Of a stretch of DNA of 24,258 bases, positions 8,060 through 16,549 are shown piece by piece. A program made the position numbers and the translations under genes. Numbering within the stretch: the first letter of the stretch is position 1; every line of letters begins with the position of its first letter. This stretch comes from CAZTZY01 sp964617765 (GTDB taxonomy: Bacteria > Pseudomonadota > Gammaproteobacteria > Pseudomonadales > DT-91): the NCBI GenBank assembly GCA_964617765.1, contig CAZTZY010000046.1:1-24258 (forward strand), given 5' to 3'. The notes under the pieces were generated by a model, which saw only the letters and a list, made by a program, of their open reading frames with translations, did not search any database and had not been told where the DNA came from.

Positions 8060-8827
8060 ATGTTTAAAAAGAAGAAATCTTCACATTGGACAACAGACTC
8101 AATGCCGATTTTGGAGGCGACTAAACAAGCCTGTGGAACTGAGTACAATTCTAAAGATATATATTTGCAATTCTTAAAAGAAATTTTACCCTTTGATACC
8201 GTTGCTGATTTTGGATGTGGGGCGGCTACGTGGTTATCTTCAGCAAAGCGTTGTGGTGTGAGTAGTGTTAAAGGGTATGACATTGCTGAAATAGATATTA
8301 GCGACAGAGAAATTGAGAGTCATGAATTTGTTGAAACTGACCTTTCTAAAAAAATTGAAGTAGAAAATAAATATGATCTAGTGATATCAACAGAAGTGGC
8401 AGAACATATTGATGAAACTTTTTCTGAGGTATTCATACATAATTTGTGCCAAGCTGGAGACGTTATATTGTTTTCGGCGGCAATTCCATATCAAGGTGGA
8501 ATGAGTCATATTAATGAAAATTGGATGGAGTATTGGCATCAAAAATTTGTTGCGAATAAGTTTTACTGTTTCGATTTATTTAGACCAACGTTTTGGAATG
8601 ACCCGAGAGTGGTTTGGTATTACAGGCAAAATTGTTTACTTTATGTTGCTGCTGAAAAAATACCTTTATTAAATGAGATGGGCTTTAACAGCATTAATCC
8701 CTTGTCAATGATTCACCCTGAAATGTATTTGAAGGCAATTCACCGAGAGGGCTATCAAAGAAAATCGGACTTAAAGAACGATATTAAACATTTTTATGAA
8801 TATGCATACCATAAAAAAGTTGATTAA
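8060..8827 (+). CDS. Class I SAM-dependent methyltransferase
   Basis: 255 residues from the chosen ATG. Motif I, the SAM-binding glycine loop, is VADFGCGAATWL (48-59). The acidic residue ending the second strand is D74 in GYDIAE, D94 in ETDLS fits the adenine-contact position, and DLVISTEVAEHI (106-117) is the post-loop strand common in Methyltransf_11/23-type enzymes. It could methylate a sugar or glycan terminus, in keeping with the surrounding genes, but the substrate cannot be read. A first in-frame ATG at 8051 has its Shine-Dalgarno-like TAGGA directly abutting and overlapping it, whereas the ATG at 8060 is 8 nt downstream of AGGA (8048-8051); I therefore chose 8060. The gene is alone on the plus strand between two minus-strand blocks and converges on glf, with 16 bp between the stops. 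Confidence 0.85.
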   Translation: MFKKKKSSHWTTDSMPILEATKQACGTEYNSKDIYLQFLKEILPFDTVADFGCGAATWLSSAKRCGVSSVKGYDIAEIDISDREIESHEFVETDLSKKIEVENKYDLVISTEVAEHIDETFSEVFIHNLCQAGDVILFSAAIPYQGGMSHINENWMEYWHQKFVANKFYCFDLFRPTFWNDPRVVWYYRQNCLLYVAAEKIPLLNEMGFNSINPLSMIHPEMYLKAIHREGYQRKSDLKNDIKHFYEYAYHKKVD

Positions 8828-8843
8828 AAGAGATACTTATAGG

Positions 8844-9965
8844 TTAAGTCAGAAAAGCTTTTGATATAGTTAAACTATTGGCAACAACTTGATGAATGTC
8901 ATAATAAATATACTGCCCACAACGTCCAATAAATGTCTTATTTGATAGCTTTTGTGAAAGCTCACGGTATTTTGTATAAACTACCTGTGGTTTGCCGTCA
9001 ATCGTTTTGACTGGATAATAACGCTCAAGATTATTATCTTTATAAGAGCAGGGAATTTCCCGGGTGATTTTTGGTGTGTGACCGCCCCCAGCTCCAGGAT
9101 ACAGTTGCCAATCGGTAATTCTGGTGTACTTGCCTGTATCAGTATAGTTCACTGTTGGAGAATGGAATTCAAAAGGTGCATCTGTTGAATGCTCAAACTT
9201 GATAGAGCGATAGGGCAGTTCTCCAAACTGAAAATCAAAATATTCATCAATAGGCATGCTGTTAAAACAATGTGAATAATCTTGCTCCATCATTTTGTTA
9301 AAAGCTGTCGAGAGTTTTACTTCAATATTTTCATGCGTCAGCATGTTTTTAAAAAGTTCTAAATAACCATTTTTAGGCATCATCTGATATTTATCGTTGA
9401 AGTAATTAGGATTATTGTCGTAACGCACAGGTATGCGAGCCACTACAGAAACCGGCATTTGCTCTAGGCCAAGATCCCACATCTTTTGTGTATATCGTGC
9501 AAAAAACTGTTCGGTCAATTCTTTGCCATAAATGCTATAAAGGTGTTCAAGTGCATTGGCGGGTTTTTCAATCGGTATACGAACCTTGTCGAGAAAGGCA
9601 TTCACATCTGCTTCAGTTTTCAATTGTTCGTTATAAATCAGGTTAAGTGTATCAATGTTGATGGGTAAGGGTACTTGGCCAGTGCCAGTCACCAGAGCCT
9701 TGACCTGATGTTCGTAGGGTAGCCATTGTGTAAAGCGTGAAAGATAATCAACAATATCTTTACTGTTAGTATGAAAAATATGGGGGCCGTACATATGGTA
9801 GCGATTGCCTGTTTCAGGGCAAATAGGGTCGTATGTGTTGCCTGCAATATGGTCACGTTTGTCGATGACGGTAACATGGTAGAGATTCGTATCTGCAAGT
9901 TCTCTGGCAATAACGGCCCCTGCAAAACCTGCTCCTACAACTAAAATTCTTGTCTTGGTTGTCAT
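8844..9965 (-). CDS. glf: UDP-galactopyranose mutase
   Basis: 373 residues, the usual length for bacterial Glf. It interconverts UDP-galactopyranose and UDP-galactofuranose using reduced FAD in the cytosol. Visible are the FAD-binding ILVVGAGFAGAVIARELA (7-24), RDHIAGNTYD (37-46), YGPHIFHT (59-66), the active-site tryptophan context YTQKMWDLGLEQMP (158-171), the arginine-containing PVRYDN, and TRITDWQLYPG near the substrate-binding tyrosine/arginine region. The ATG at 9965 overlaps the TGA of the upstream GT2 gene by 4 nt, so the two are translated together. It supplies galactofuranose, probably to that GT2. DNA composition here is intermediate between the AT-rich locus on the left and the housekeeping genes on the right. 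Confidence 0.97.
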   Translation of the reverse strand: MTTKTRILVVGAGFAGAVIARELADTNLYHVTVIDKRDHIAGNTYDPICPETGNRYHMYGPHIFHTNSKDIVDYLSRFTQWLPYEHQVKALVTGTGQVPLPINIDTLNLIYNEQLKTEADVNAFLDKVRIPIEKPANALEHLYSIYGKELTEQFFARYTQKMWDLGLEQMPVSVVARIPVRYDNNPNYFNDKYQMMPKNGYLELFKNMLTHENIEVKLSTAFNKMMEQDYSHCFNSMPIDEYFDFQFGELPYRSIKFEHSTDAPFEFHSPTVNYTDTGKYTRITDWQLYPGAGGGHTPKITREIPCSYKDNNLERYYPVKTIDGKPQVVYTKYRELSQKLSNKTFIGRCGQYIYYDIHQVVANSLTISKAFLT

Positions 9966-10861
9966 GGAAATTTAGTATCCGTTCTCTGGCAAAAAAGGCC
10001 ATGTTTGATAGCTTTTAAATATGCCTTTGTTTGTGCTAAAGCATCTTTTTCTAATAATAGCGTTAGAAGCCAGTGAGTAATTATTGATAGAAAAACAGCA
10101 CATACCCATGATCCACTGTTATGTTTTCTTGCAGTCCAAAGCCGGTTTCTGACATCATAATATCTGCGCCAGCTTGGCAGATGTAAATGTTTAATGGTTT
10201 TTCCAAACAGTTTGGTTTGAGTAATTTCGGGGGCTGGATGAAATAGCCTGCTTTTTTTTACCCATTTGATGGAGCCGCCAATTTTTTTTATTCGAAGAGA
10301 GTATTCAAAATCATCGCCGGATATGAAATATTCTGCATCCGGAAGGCCAATTTTTTCCACCGTTTCCCGGTGAATAAAGAAACCTAAAAAAGGTGCGAAT
10401 AACGCTATTGTTATATCTGAAAGTTGATCGTAGGTTTGGTAATTTCTTGAGGGTGGCCAACATAAGGTATTGTGATCCCGGGAGGAGATGCAGGCAGTGC
10501 AAAAAGTGCCGGTAGTATTTTTGCTGGCCAGTAATAATTCTTCAAGGGCATGTTCATCAACAACAGCATCATCATCCAGTAGCCAGAACCACTGTACAGG
10601 TAATTTCAGAGCCTCTTGCATGCCGCGATGATAGCCACCGGCTCCACCTGTATTTGTTTCCTGAATAATGATATGAAGTTTTTCACCAATTTGCGCTTGT
10701 AGTGTTTGTAAGACTTCTTCAGTATCATCGGTTGAGGCATTGTTAACGACAATAATATGATCCGGAGCAGAAGTTTGCCGGGTTAATGCGAGTAAGGAAT
10801 TTCTTAGATCATTGCTACGATTATAAGTGACAATGATAGCTGCGGAAGTTTGATCAGGCAT
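9962..10861 (-). CDS. GT2 glycosyltransferase, GlfT-like (probable galactofuranosyltransferase)
   Basis: 299 residues. The GT-A fold of family 2 is shown by AAIIVTYNRSNDL (7-19), HIIVVNNASTDDT (35-47), the ETNTGGAGGYHRGM segment (68-81) and the metal site LLDDDA (94-99). The NTGGAGG motif and a later SGDDFEYSLRIKK segment are typical of the subgroup containing GlfT1-type galactofuranosyltransferases and some rhamnosyltransferases. Coupling to glf by a 4-nt ATGA overlap makes UDP-galactofuranose the likely donor; this is inference. A hydrophobic segment near residue 255 (AVFLSIITHWLLTLLL) may touch the membrane. The start is ATG without a visible ribosome-binding site, and only 17 bp separate it from the divergent GT4 gene, so its promoter must lie within that gene's coding sequence. 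Confidence 0.86.
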   Translation of the reverse strand: MPDQTSAAIIVTYNRSNDLRNSLLALTRQTSAPDHIIVVNNASTDDTEEVLQTLQAQIGEKLHIIIQETNTGGAGGYHRGMQEALKLPVQWFWLLDDDAVVDEHALEELLLASKNTTGTFCTACISSRDHNTLCWPPSRNYQTYDQLSDITIALFAPFLGFFIHRETVEKIGLPDAEYFISGDDFEYSLRIKKIGGSIKWVKKSRLFHPAPEITQTKLFGKTIKHLHLPSWRRYYDVRNRLWTARKHNSGSWVCAVFLSIITHWLLTLLLEKDALAQTKAYLKAIKHGLFCQRTDTKFP

Positions 10862-10878
10862 AAATTAAAAGTATTCAG

Positions 10879-11997
10879 ATGAAATTAAGTAACAAAATAT
10901 TATTTTTATGTAAACGCCATTACATGAGCCACGATGTCATTGTTGACAAGTATGCACGTTTGTTTGAGATACCCAACAATTTAGCGCGTTTGGGGGCTAA
11001 AGTCAGCTGTTTATGCTTAAACTACAGAATTAATAATCAGGGCCCGATTACACGGGCGGATAACCCGGTTTGGTATTCCGTGAACTTTTTACCCTGGTGT
11101 GGTTTGTCTTATGCAGTGAAACTCGTCTACCTGGTTTTGAAAGAACGGCCACAATTGGTTATAGCGAGTTCAGATATATTGCACATCGTTATTGCCCATC
11201 TGGTTTCGCGTTGTTTCAGACTCAGGTTTATTGCAGATTTGTATGACAACTATGAAAGTTTTGGTTTAGGGAAAATGCCAATATTACTGTGGATGTATCG
11301 TAGGGCATTGCGCAAGGCAGATTATATTTTGACGGTGAGTGATGCATTAAATGAGCATATTCGGGTGGTGGCAGGCCATCATCGGGTAATGACTGTTGAA
11401 AGCACGATTGATACTGCCTTATTTTATAAAATGGATACGCTTGAGGCGCGAAATGTATTGGGGCTTGTCGTTGAAAGTTCTGAAGTACTGGTTGGTTTAT
11501 GCGGCGCACTGGATGCCACCAGGGGCGTGCAATACATCTATGAAGTCTTTTCGATTTTGCATCGGGATTATCCCAATATCAAACTGGTGCTTGCCGGTAA
11601 TATGGATGAAAATTTACCCATCCCAAATGCAGGGGTGATTTATCTGGGCAGGTTAAAGCATAGTGAAATGAATGCATTTTTTAATGCCATGGATATTAAC
11701 CTCATTTCGGTCATTCCCGATGCTTTTGGCCAATATGCATTTCCACAAAAAGCGTATGAAATGGCTGTCGCTGGAAAACCTTGTGTTGTGCCGGATTTTG
11801 GACCCATGAAGGATTTATTTAAAGATGCACCGAATGGGCTTTATGTTCCTTGTGAGGTTCAAAGTATTAAAGATGCCATAATCAGGCAGCTTAACCAGCC
11901 CCAGCCCCCGACATTCAATATACCCACATGGCGTTCTCAAACAGAAAAAATCAATGAGTTGATTATCGGCCCCATGTTAGGGAATGATGCGCATTGA
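10879..11997 (+). CDS. GT4-type glycosyltransferase
   Basis: 372 residues in a GT-B arrangement. The N-terminal Rossmann half starts KILFLCKRHYMSHD and includes RFRLRFIADLYDNYESFG; the C-terminal half begins VLVGLCGALDATRGVQYI and contains LVLAGNM, YLGRLKHSEMNAFF and FPQKAYEMAVAGKPCVVPDFG, the last corresponding to the E-x7-E-like donor-binding stretch of GT4 enzymes. These are retaining enzymes that usually act on a lipid-linked acceptor at the inner membrane face; the sugar is unknown. The ATG at 10879 is chosen because the first beta-strand (KILFLC) begins just after it, although no good ribosome-binding site precedes it. The 3' end overlaps the end of the convergent nadC by 21 bp. It marks the right edge of the glycan region. 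Confidence 0.87.
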   Translation: MKLSNKILFLCKRHYMSHDVIVDKYARLFEIPNNLARLGAKVSCLCLNYRINNQGPITRADNPVWYSVNFLPWCGLSYAVKLVYLVLKERPQLVIASSDILHIVIAHLVSRCFRLRFIADLYDNYESFGLGKMPILLWMYRRALRKADYILTVSDALNEHIRVVAGHHRVMTVESTIDTALFYKMDTLEARNVLGLVVESSEVLVGLCGALDATRGVQYIYEVFSILHRDYPNIKLVLAGNMDENLPIPNAGVIYLGRLKHSEMNAFFNAMDINLISVIPDAFGQYAFPQKAYEMAVAGKPCVVPDFGPMKDLFKDAPNGLYVPCEVQSIKDAIIRQLNQPQPPTFNIPTWRSQTEKINELIIGPMLGNDAH

Positions 11998-12822
11998 AAG
12001 ATCAATGGCTTTAACATCCTTGGTTAACGTACCCAGTGAAATATAATCTACCCCAGTCTGTGCAATGCTGAGCAGGTTTTCCTTGTTCATGCCACCGGAA
12101 GCTTCCAGTTTGACGGTAGAGCCCTTGCATAATTCAACCGCTTTAACAGTGTCGCTATGGCTGAAGTTATCAAGCATGATGATATCGGCTTGTGCTGCGA
12201 GTGCTTCTTCAAGCTCAGCAAAGGTTTCCACTTCCACTTCCACCGGTTTGCCGGAATGATTTTTGCGGGCTTGTGATATGGCAGCAGTAATTGAGCCGCA
12301 GGCGCTGATATGATTTTCCTTGATAAGGAAAGCATCATAAAGACCGATACGGTGATTGGCACAGCCACCACAGGATACAGCATATTTTTGGGCGGTACGC
12401 AGGCCGGGGATGGTTTTACGGGTATCCAGCAGTGTTACGCCGGTGTTTTTTACCAGAGAGGAGTATTCAGCGCATTTAGTGGCAATTCCGGATAATAATT
12501 GCAGGAAGTTCAGGGCAGTACGTTCGCCAGTCAATAAGCTGCGAGCCGGGCCGGATAAAGTAAACAATGTTGTATTGGCTTTAACGTGGTCTCCATCGTT
12601 GCAAAACCATTGGACCGTGACCTTGGGATCCAGTTGGAGAAAAACTTCATTGACCCAGTCTACGCCACAGATCACACAATCTTCCCGCGTAATCACGTTG
12701 GCCTGCATGATGTTACTGGCAGGGATTAATTCGGCGGTAATATCACCCTCCTTGATATCTTCCAGCAGGGCAATTTTAACGTTGTTTTGAAGATCGGCTT
12801 TCCACTTATCTGGTAATGGCAT
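11977..12822 (-). CDS. nadC: Nicotinate-nucleotide diphosphorylase (carboxylating), quinolinate phosphoribosyltransferase
   Basis: 281 residues from the chosen start, the usual length. It converts quinolinate and PRPP to nicotinate mononucleotide, CO2 and PPi in de novo NAD synthesis. Family motifs are GERTALNFLQLLSGIAT (99-115), LDTRKTIPGLR (132-142), NHRIGLYDAFLIKENHI (156-172), EVEVET (195-200), LDNF (217-220), EASGG (240-244) and SLGTLTKD (262-269). One small deviation is CGGCANHR, where a third glycine is usual. The frame stays open to an ATG at 12936, but the extra 38 residues do not resemble the family and lack a ribosome-binding site; the ATG at 12822 gives the normal N-terminus MPLPDKWKADLQ. 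It ends inside the convergent GT4 gene. It is divergent from the DUF1631 gene with about 175 bp between starts. Confidence 0.96.
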   Translation of the reverse strand: MPLPDKWKADLQNNVKIALLEDIKEGDITAELIPASNIMQANVITREDCVICGVDWVNEVFLQLDPKVTVQWFCNDGDHVKANTTLFTLSGPARSLLTGERTALNFLQLLSGIATKCAEYSSLVKNTGVTLLDTRKTIPGLRTAQKYAVSCGGCANHRIGLYDAFLIKENHISACGSITAAISQARKNHSGKPVEVEVETFAELEEALAAQADIIMLDNFSHSDTVKAVELCKGSTVKLEASGGMNKENLLSIAQTGVDYISLGTLTKDVKAIDLSMRIIP

Positions 12823-12998
12823 AAATGCAGGGTTCCAGTTGTAATAATGTGATTCTATCAGAAGCCGGATACTGAGTGTATGCTTGAAATATTCGGTGTT
12901 CTGGCTCACGCTATCAACAAAGAAAGGCGATAGCATGGCTTTTGATGGCTATACTTGAACAATAAGAAAAAGTAATAACCCTGAGGTTTGAACAGTTT

Positions 12999-15089
12999 AT
13001 GAGTTTATCTTTAGCTGAAGTGAAGCCGCTTTGTGAGGATTCATTTATACCCGTGATGAATTCAGCATTACAGCAAGTGTTCCGTGCTGCTGATACCGCC
13101 ATTATCCAGTTAGCCAGGGACGCTGAAGCCAATGATGATCAAAATCGCTATTTTGAGGCGGTGCAGGCTCTGCGCATTGTAAAGCCGGAGTTGATTGCCC
13201 ATTTTGGCGAGCGTTTGTTGATGCCTCTCAATCCACGGGCTGCGGCTGAGCTGCCCGTAGACGTTGAGCATGTTAATAGTTTACAGAAATTATTAAGTAT
13301 TAATGTTGAAGCATGGCGTGCAGATACCCCCTTGGCGGCGGCCATTTTTGATCTGCAACAACGATTGGCCACCGTCGATAAAAAGCTGGAAAACCCATTA
13401 TCGCCTGAGCATGTCGTCAATAGTTTCCTGCAAAGCCTGGGTGAAACCAAAGTCGATATCAATACTAAAATGCTCATGCTGAGGATGTTTGAAGTGCAGC
13501 TTTACAGCAGGCTGGAGCGCTATGTGCGTTTGGCTAATGATGCACTTTCAGCACAAGGCATATTGCCTGATCTGGATACAGAGCCCAGCGAAGCTATGGC
13601 TTCTATGAATGCGCTGGTAGAGGAAGCGCTGGGGCAAGAGGTTGATGGTGATGCCCAGCCAGAAGTGAATATGTTTAGTACTGCATTGGCAGATTTGCAG
13701 GCTAATGATGTTGAAAGCAGAGAGAGTATGTTAGGTTCAGCGGTAATATTGGCATGCAAGAAAAAACCTGAAATCAGGAATTTAGCCAAAGAGCTTCTGC
13801 AACAAAAACTGCTGCAGGCAGAGCTTTCCAATAAAATGCAAATGCAAATGGATAAGGTAGAGCTGGTGGGTAAATTATTCCAGTTCATTATGGATGATAA
13901 TAACTTGCCACTGGAAGCGCGGGCATTGCTGGTGGGTTTACAGTTGCCTTATGCCAGGATTGCAGTAGCAGATCCGGCATTATTACAAAGTAACAAGCAT
14001 CCTGCCAAAGCCCTGCTCAATGAGCTTATTCATGTGTGCGCGAGTTGGCAGCCTGAAAGGAACAAACTTGAAGACGATGAGCTGTTCAAGAAGATTAGTC
14101 ACACAGTAAGGCTATTTATTGAAGCAGAACGCATAGAGTCAATTCCGTTTCAGGAATGTTTATTCGAATATCTGGCTTTTGGAGAACGGCAGCGTCAAAA
14201 AAATGCCATAGCCACGCAACGATTGATGGATAGCCAGTTGGGTGCGGAAGTTGCCGATACAGTACGGGAAGCAGTAAATACCATACTCGAGAAAAAAATA
14301 GGCACTGCTAAAATTCCTGGTGCCGTCAGGCGGATTTTTGATGAAGGGTGGAATAACGTTTTGTATATGACGGCATTGCAAAAAGGCCTGGCTGGGGCTG
14401 AATGGCAACAGTCTGTTAAAGTGGTTGATGATTTATTGCGCAGTGTCCAGTTCGCTTCGGCATTTAATTCCCGATATGATTTTATCATTCAGTTACCGCC
14501 TCTATTGAAATCCTTGCGCAAGGGCCTGGTTTCTATTGATTTGAGTTCGACATTAATCAATCAATTATTCAGTGATCTTGAGGAAGAGCATAAAAAAATT
14601 GCCAAAGCCATTAAAGGCGATTTTGCTGATCTTGAAAGGTTGGGTCTTTATAAGCCCGAACCCGATGCCATCGAATCTGTTGATCAAGAACAGGGTTTTC
14701 CAGAGCAAAATAAATATATCGTTAGAACATCTATTGCATTCACTCCAGAGAAAATGCAAGAGCTGGCTGATCAGGCCGTTGAGGTAGTGAAGGCAAATGC
14801 CAAAGATATTTTTAGTGCTAAAACCCAGGAAGTGATGAGTAATCTGGGTCAGGGTGCCTCATTATTATGGAATAAACCGCAGGGGCAAATTCGTTGTCGA
14901 ATTGCCGCACATATCAAGCACACCAGAAAATTTATATTAACAGATCGCTCGGGAGTCAAGCTTGCAGAAATCAGCGAATTTGATATTGCGCAAAAAATTG
15001 ATTCTGGTGAAATTGAACCGATGGCTTCAGAGCAGGTATTTGATCGGGCGCTGGAATCAGTCATTGGTAATATCCGGGATCGTCGATAA
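12999..15089 (+). CDS. DUF1631 family protein
   Basis: 696 residues, mostly helical and acidic, without signal peptide or membrane segment. The N-terminus (VKPLCEDSFIPVMNSALQQVFRAAD, then NRYFEAVQALRIVKPEL) and the C-terminal beta-rich end (SLLWNKPQGQIRCRIAAHIK ... KFILTDRSGVKLAEIS) match what I recall of DUF1631, a family of unknown function common in beta- and gammaproteobacteria. That C-terminal part resembles a small PilZ-like barrel, but the arginine and DxSxxG residues of a c-di-GMP site are not obvious, so I do not claim binding. The ATG at 12999 has CTGAGG 12 nt upstream. The stop (15087-15089) is followed almost at once by ampD, so the two are probably co-transcribed. No enzymatic role can be read from the sequence. 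Confidence 0.86.
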   Translation: MSLSLAEVKPLCEDSFIPVMNSALQQVFRAADTAIIQLARDAEANDDQNRYFEAVQALRIVKPELIAHFGERLLMPLNPRAAAELPVDVEHVNSLQKLLSINVEAWRADTPLAAAIFDLQQRLATVDKKLENPLSPEHVVNSFLQSLGETKVDINTKMLMLRMFEVQLYSRLERYVRLANDALSAQGILPDLDTEPSEAMASMNALVEEALGQEVDGDAQPEVNMFSTALADLQANDVESRESMLGSAVILACKKKPEIRNLAKELLQQKLLQAELSNKMQMQMDKVELVGKLFQFIMDDNNLPLEARALLVGLQLPYARIAVADPALLQSNKHPAKALLNELIHVCASWQPERNKLEDDELFKKISHTVRLFIEAERIESIPFQECLFEYLAFGERQRQKNAIATQRLMDSQLGAEVADTVREAVNTILEKKIGTAKIPGAVRRIFDEGWNNVLYMTALQKGLAGAEWQQSVKVVDDLLRSVQFASAFNSRYDFIIQLPPLLKSLRKGLVSIDLSSTLINQLFSDLEEEHKKIAKAIKGDFADLERLGLYKPEPDAIESVDQEQGFPEQNKYIVRTSIAFTPEKMQELADQAVEVVKANAKDIFSAKTQEVMSNLGQGASLLWNKPQGQIRCRIAAHIKHTRKFILTDRSGVKLAEISEFDIAQKIDSGEIEPMASEQVFDRALESVIGNIRDRR

Positions 15090-15095
15090 TTGATA

Positions 15096-15650
15096 ATGGA
15101 GAAGATGCCCGTAAATTTTCTGCACGGCTGGTATGTATCTGCACAGAAAAAACCGTCGCCATTTTTTAATGATCGACCTGCGCAAGAAGTTTCAGTGTTG
15201 GTAATACATAATATCAGTTTACCCGCTAAACAATTCGGTACGCCGCATGTGCATAATTTATTTTTGGGTTGCCTTGATTGCGATGCGCATGCCAGTTTTG
15301 CTGAATTAAAAGGTGTAGAAGTTTCAGCGCATTTTTTTATTTCGCGCGATGGTGAAGTGACGCAATTTGTTGCTACCGATAAGCGTGCATGGCATGCAGG
15401 CATTTCGAGTTATCATGGTCGCGAAAATGTAAATGATTTCAGTTTGGGTATTGAGCTGGAAGGTGCTGATGATATTCCCTATACAGAGAGACAATATAAG
15501 GCACTTGAAAAACTGACCAGGGATATTATGAAAGAATACCCGATTAAACCGGAGTCAATTGTAGGTCATTGTGATATTGCACCAGAAAGAAAGACAGATC
15601 CGGGTGCAGGGTTTGATTGGAAACGTTACAAGCAATCATTGAGAATCTGA
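15096..15650 (+). CDS. ampD: 1,6-anhydro-N-acetylmuramyl-L-alanine amidase AmpD
   Basis: 184 residues. This cytosolic zinc amidase cleaves the lactyl-L-Ala bond of anhydro-muropeptides in cell-wall recycling, and so keeps AmpR-type beta-lactamase regulators quiet. The zinc ligands and catalytic residues of AmpD are all in place, counting from this start: H38 (VIHNIS), E120 (GIELEG), H158 (GHCDIAPE), K166 and D168 (RKTDPG). VSAHFFISRDGEV and KRAWHAGISSYHGRE are also family hallmarks. The frame opens with TTG at 15090, directly after the DUF1631 stop; ATG codons follow at 15096 and 15105. GGAG at 15098-15101 is very close to 15105, so either ATG could serve, and translation is probably coupled to the upstream gene. 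ampE follows one base after the stop. Confidence 0.96.
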   Translation: MEKMPVNFLHGWYVSAQKKPSPFFNDRPAQEVSVLVIHNISLPAKQFGTPHVHNLFLGCLDCDAHASFAELKGVEVSAHFFISRDGEVTQFVATDKRAWHAGISSYHGRENVNDFSLGIELEGADDIPYTERQYKALEKLTRDIMKEYPIKPESIVGHCDIAPERKTDPGAGFDWKRYKQSLRI

Positions 15651-15651
15651 T

Positions 15652-16518
15652 ATGTATTTTATCGCTGTATTGATTATGTTTGGACTCTTGCAGTACTGGG
15701 GTTCATTTACTGCCATCCAGAAAGATGCGTGGTTTTTTGGCTTGCTGGAAAAAATACAGGCGGGTACGCAGAATAACGGTTTTATGTATGTATTGACGGT
15801 ATTATTCCCCTGTGTATTTCTAGTGGCAATTCTGGTTTTCATCAAGGACTGGATGTGGGGATTTATTTCATTGGTGTTAGCTGTTTCAGTGCTTATCTAT
15901 GCTGTTGGCCGAAAGGCATACAATACGCTGATTAATGATTATGTCGCTGCCTGGAAACAGGCTGATTATCAAAGATTCCCGGTTATTCTTTCGCAGTTAG
16001 ATGCAGAGTATTGTGCGGAGCTGGGTGAAGGGTTGCAAAAAAATCATGTTAGTGCGCGTGAAAGTTATATTTATGCAGCGTTTGAAGGAGTTTTTGTCGT
16101 ATTGTTCTGGTTCGTATTGCTTGGACCTGTTGGTGCATTATTGTATCGCCTGAACAGTTTTTTTGTGACTAAAACCCAATGGGATTTTGCCAGAAATATT
16201 CACGCTATAATGGAAAGGCCTGCGGCATTTCTGCTAGGACTAACTTTTGTATTAATGGGTGATTTTGATCGGGGTATGCCAACCTGGCGCAGTTCTGCAT
16301 GTCATATGGGCATGTCCAGTAAAAATGTGGTACATGCCAATGCGTTGGCTGCTTTGGGTTTAAATATGGATTGGCTCGAAGGTGAGTTTAGTGAAAATCA
16401 TTTGGTGGAAGAGCAGGCAGTTCTTGCAGAGAATGAAATTAACAGCCTTATTCATCTGGTTAAAAGAAGCCTGATTTTTGCAGTTTTTGTGATGGCTATC
16501 TTTCAAATTGTGATTTGA
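15652..16518 (+). CDS. ampE: AmpE family inner-membrane protein
   Basis: 288 residues, close to the E. coli AmpE length (284). Hydrophobic stretches are at the N-terminus (about 2-18), at about 44-85 (two helices, FMYVLTVLFPCVFLVAILVF and WGFISLVLAVSVLIYAVG), about 139-157 (GVFVVLFWFVLLGPVGALLY) and the C-terminus (270-288). The segment RESYIYAAFEGVFVVLFWF and the later WRSSACHMG are in the order seen in AmpE/CobD-like proteins. AmpE is a membrane protein of poorly defined function, named for its place beside ampD and proposed to act in beta-lactamase signalling. The ATG begins one base after the ampD stop, so the two are coupled. Function is assigned by family and synteny. Confidence 0.92.
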   Translation: MYFIAVLIMFGLLQYWGSFTAIQKDAWFFGLLEKIQAGTQNNGFMYVLTVLFPCVFLVAILVFIKDWMWGFISLVLAVSVLIYAVGRKAYNTLINDYVAAWKQADYQRFPVILSQLDAEYCAELGEGLQKNHVSARESYIYAAFEGVFVVLFWFVLLGPVGALLYRLNSFFVTKTQWDFARNIHAIMERPAAFLLGLTFVLMGDFDRGMPTWRSSACHMGMSSKNVVHANALAALGLNMDWLEGEFSENHLVEEQAVLAENEINSLIHLVKRSLIFAVFVMAIFQIVI

Positions 16519-16549
16519 ATCAGGTTTATTTCTCCGAGAGAATTTGAAT

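Noticed and set aside
1..11997. Insertion sequences or integrase genes at the edges of the glycan locus
   Set aside because: No transposase or integrase reading frame and no terminal inverted repeats were seen in the window.
12356..12790. 144-codon plus-strand frame antisense to nadC
   Set aside because: It mirrors a conserved nadC coding region and shows no domain or initiation signal of its own.
12823..12936. 38-residue N-terminal extension of NadC
   Set aside because: It does not resemble the family, has no ribosome-binding site, and the internal ATG gives the normal length.
13148..13888. Serine- and cysteine-rich minus-strand frames antisense to the DUF1631 gene
   Set aside because: They are composition shadows of the coding strand without recognisable motifs or ribosome-binding sites.
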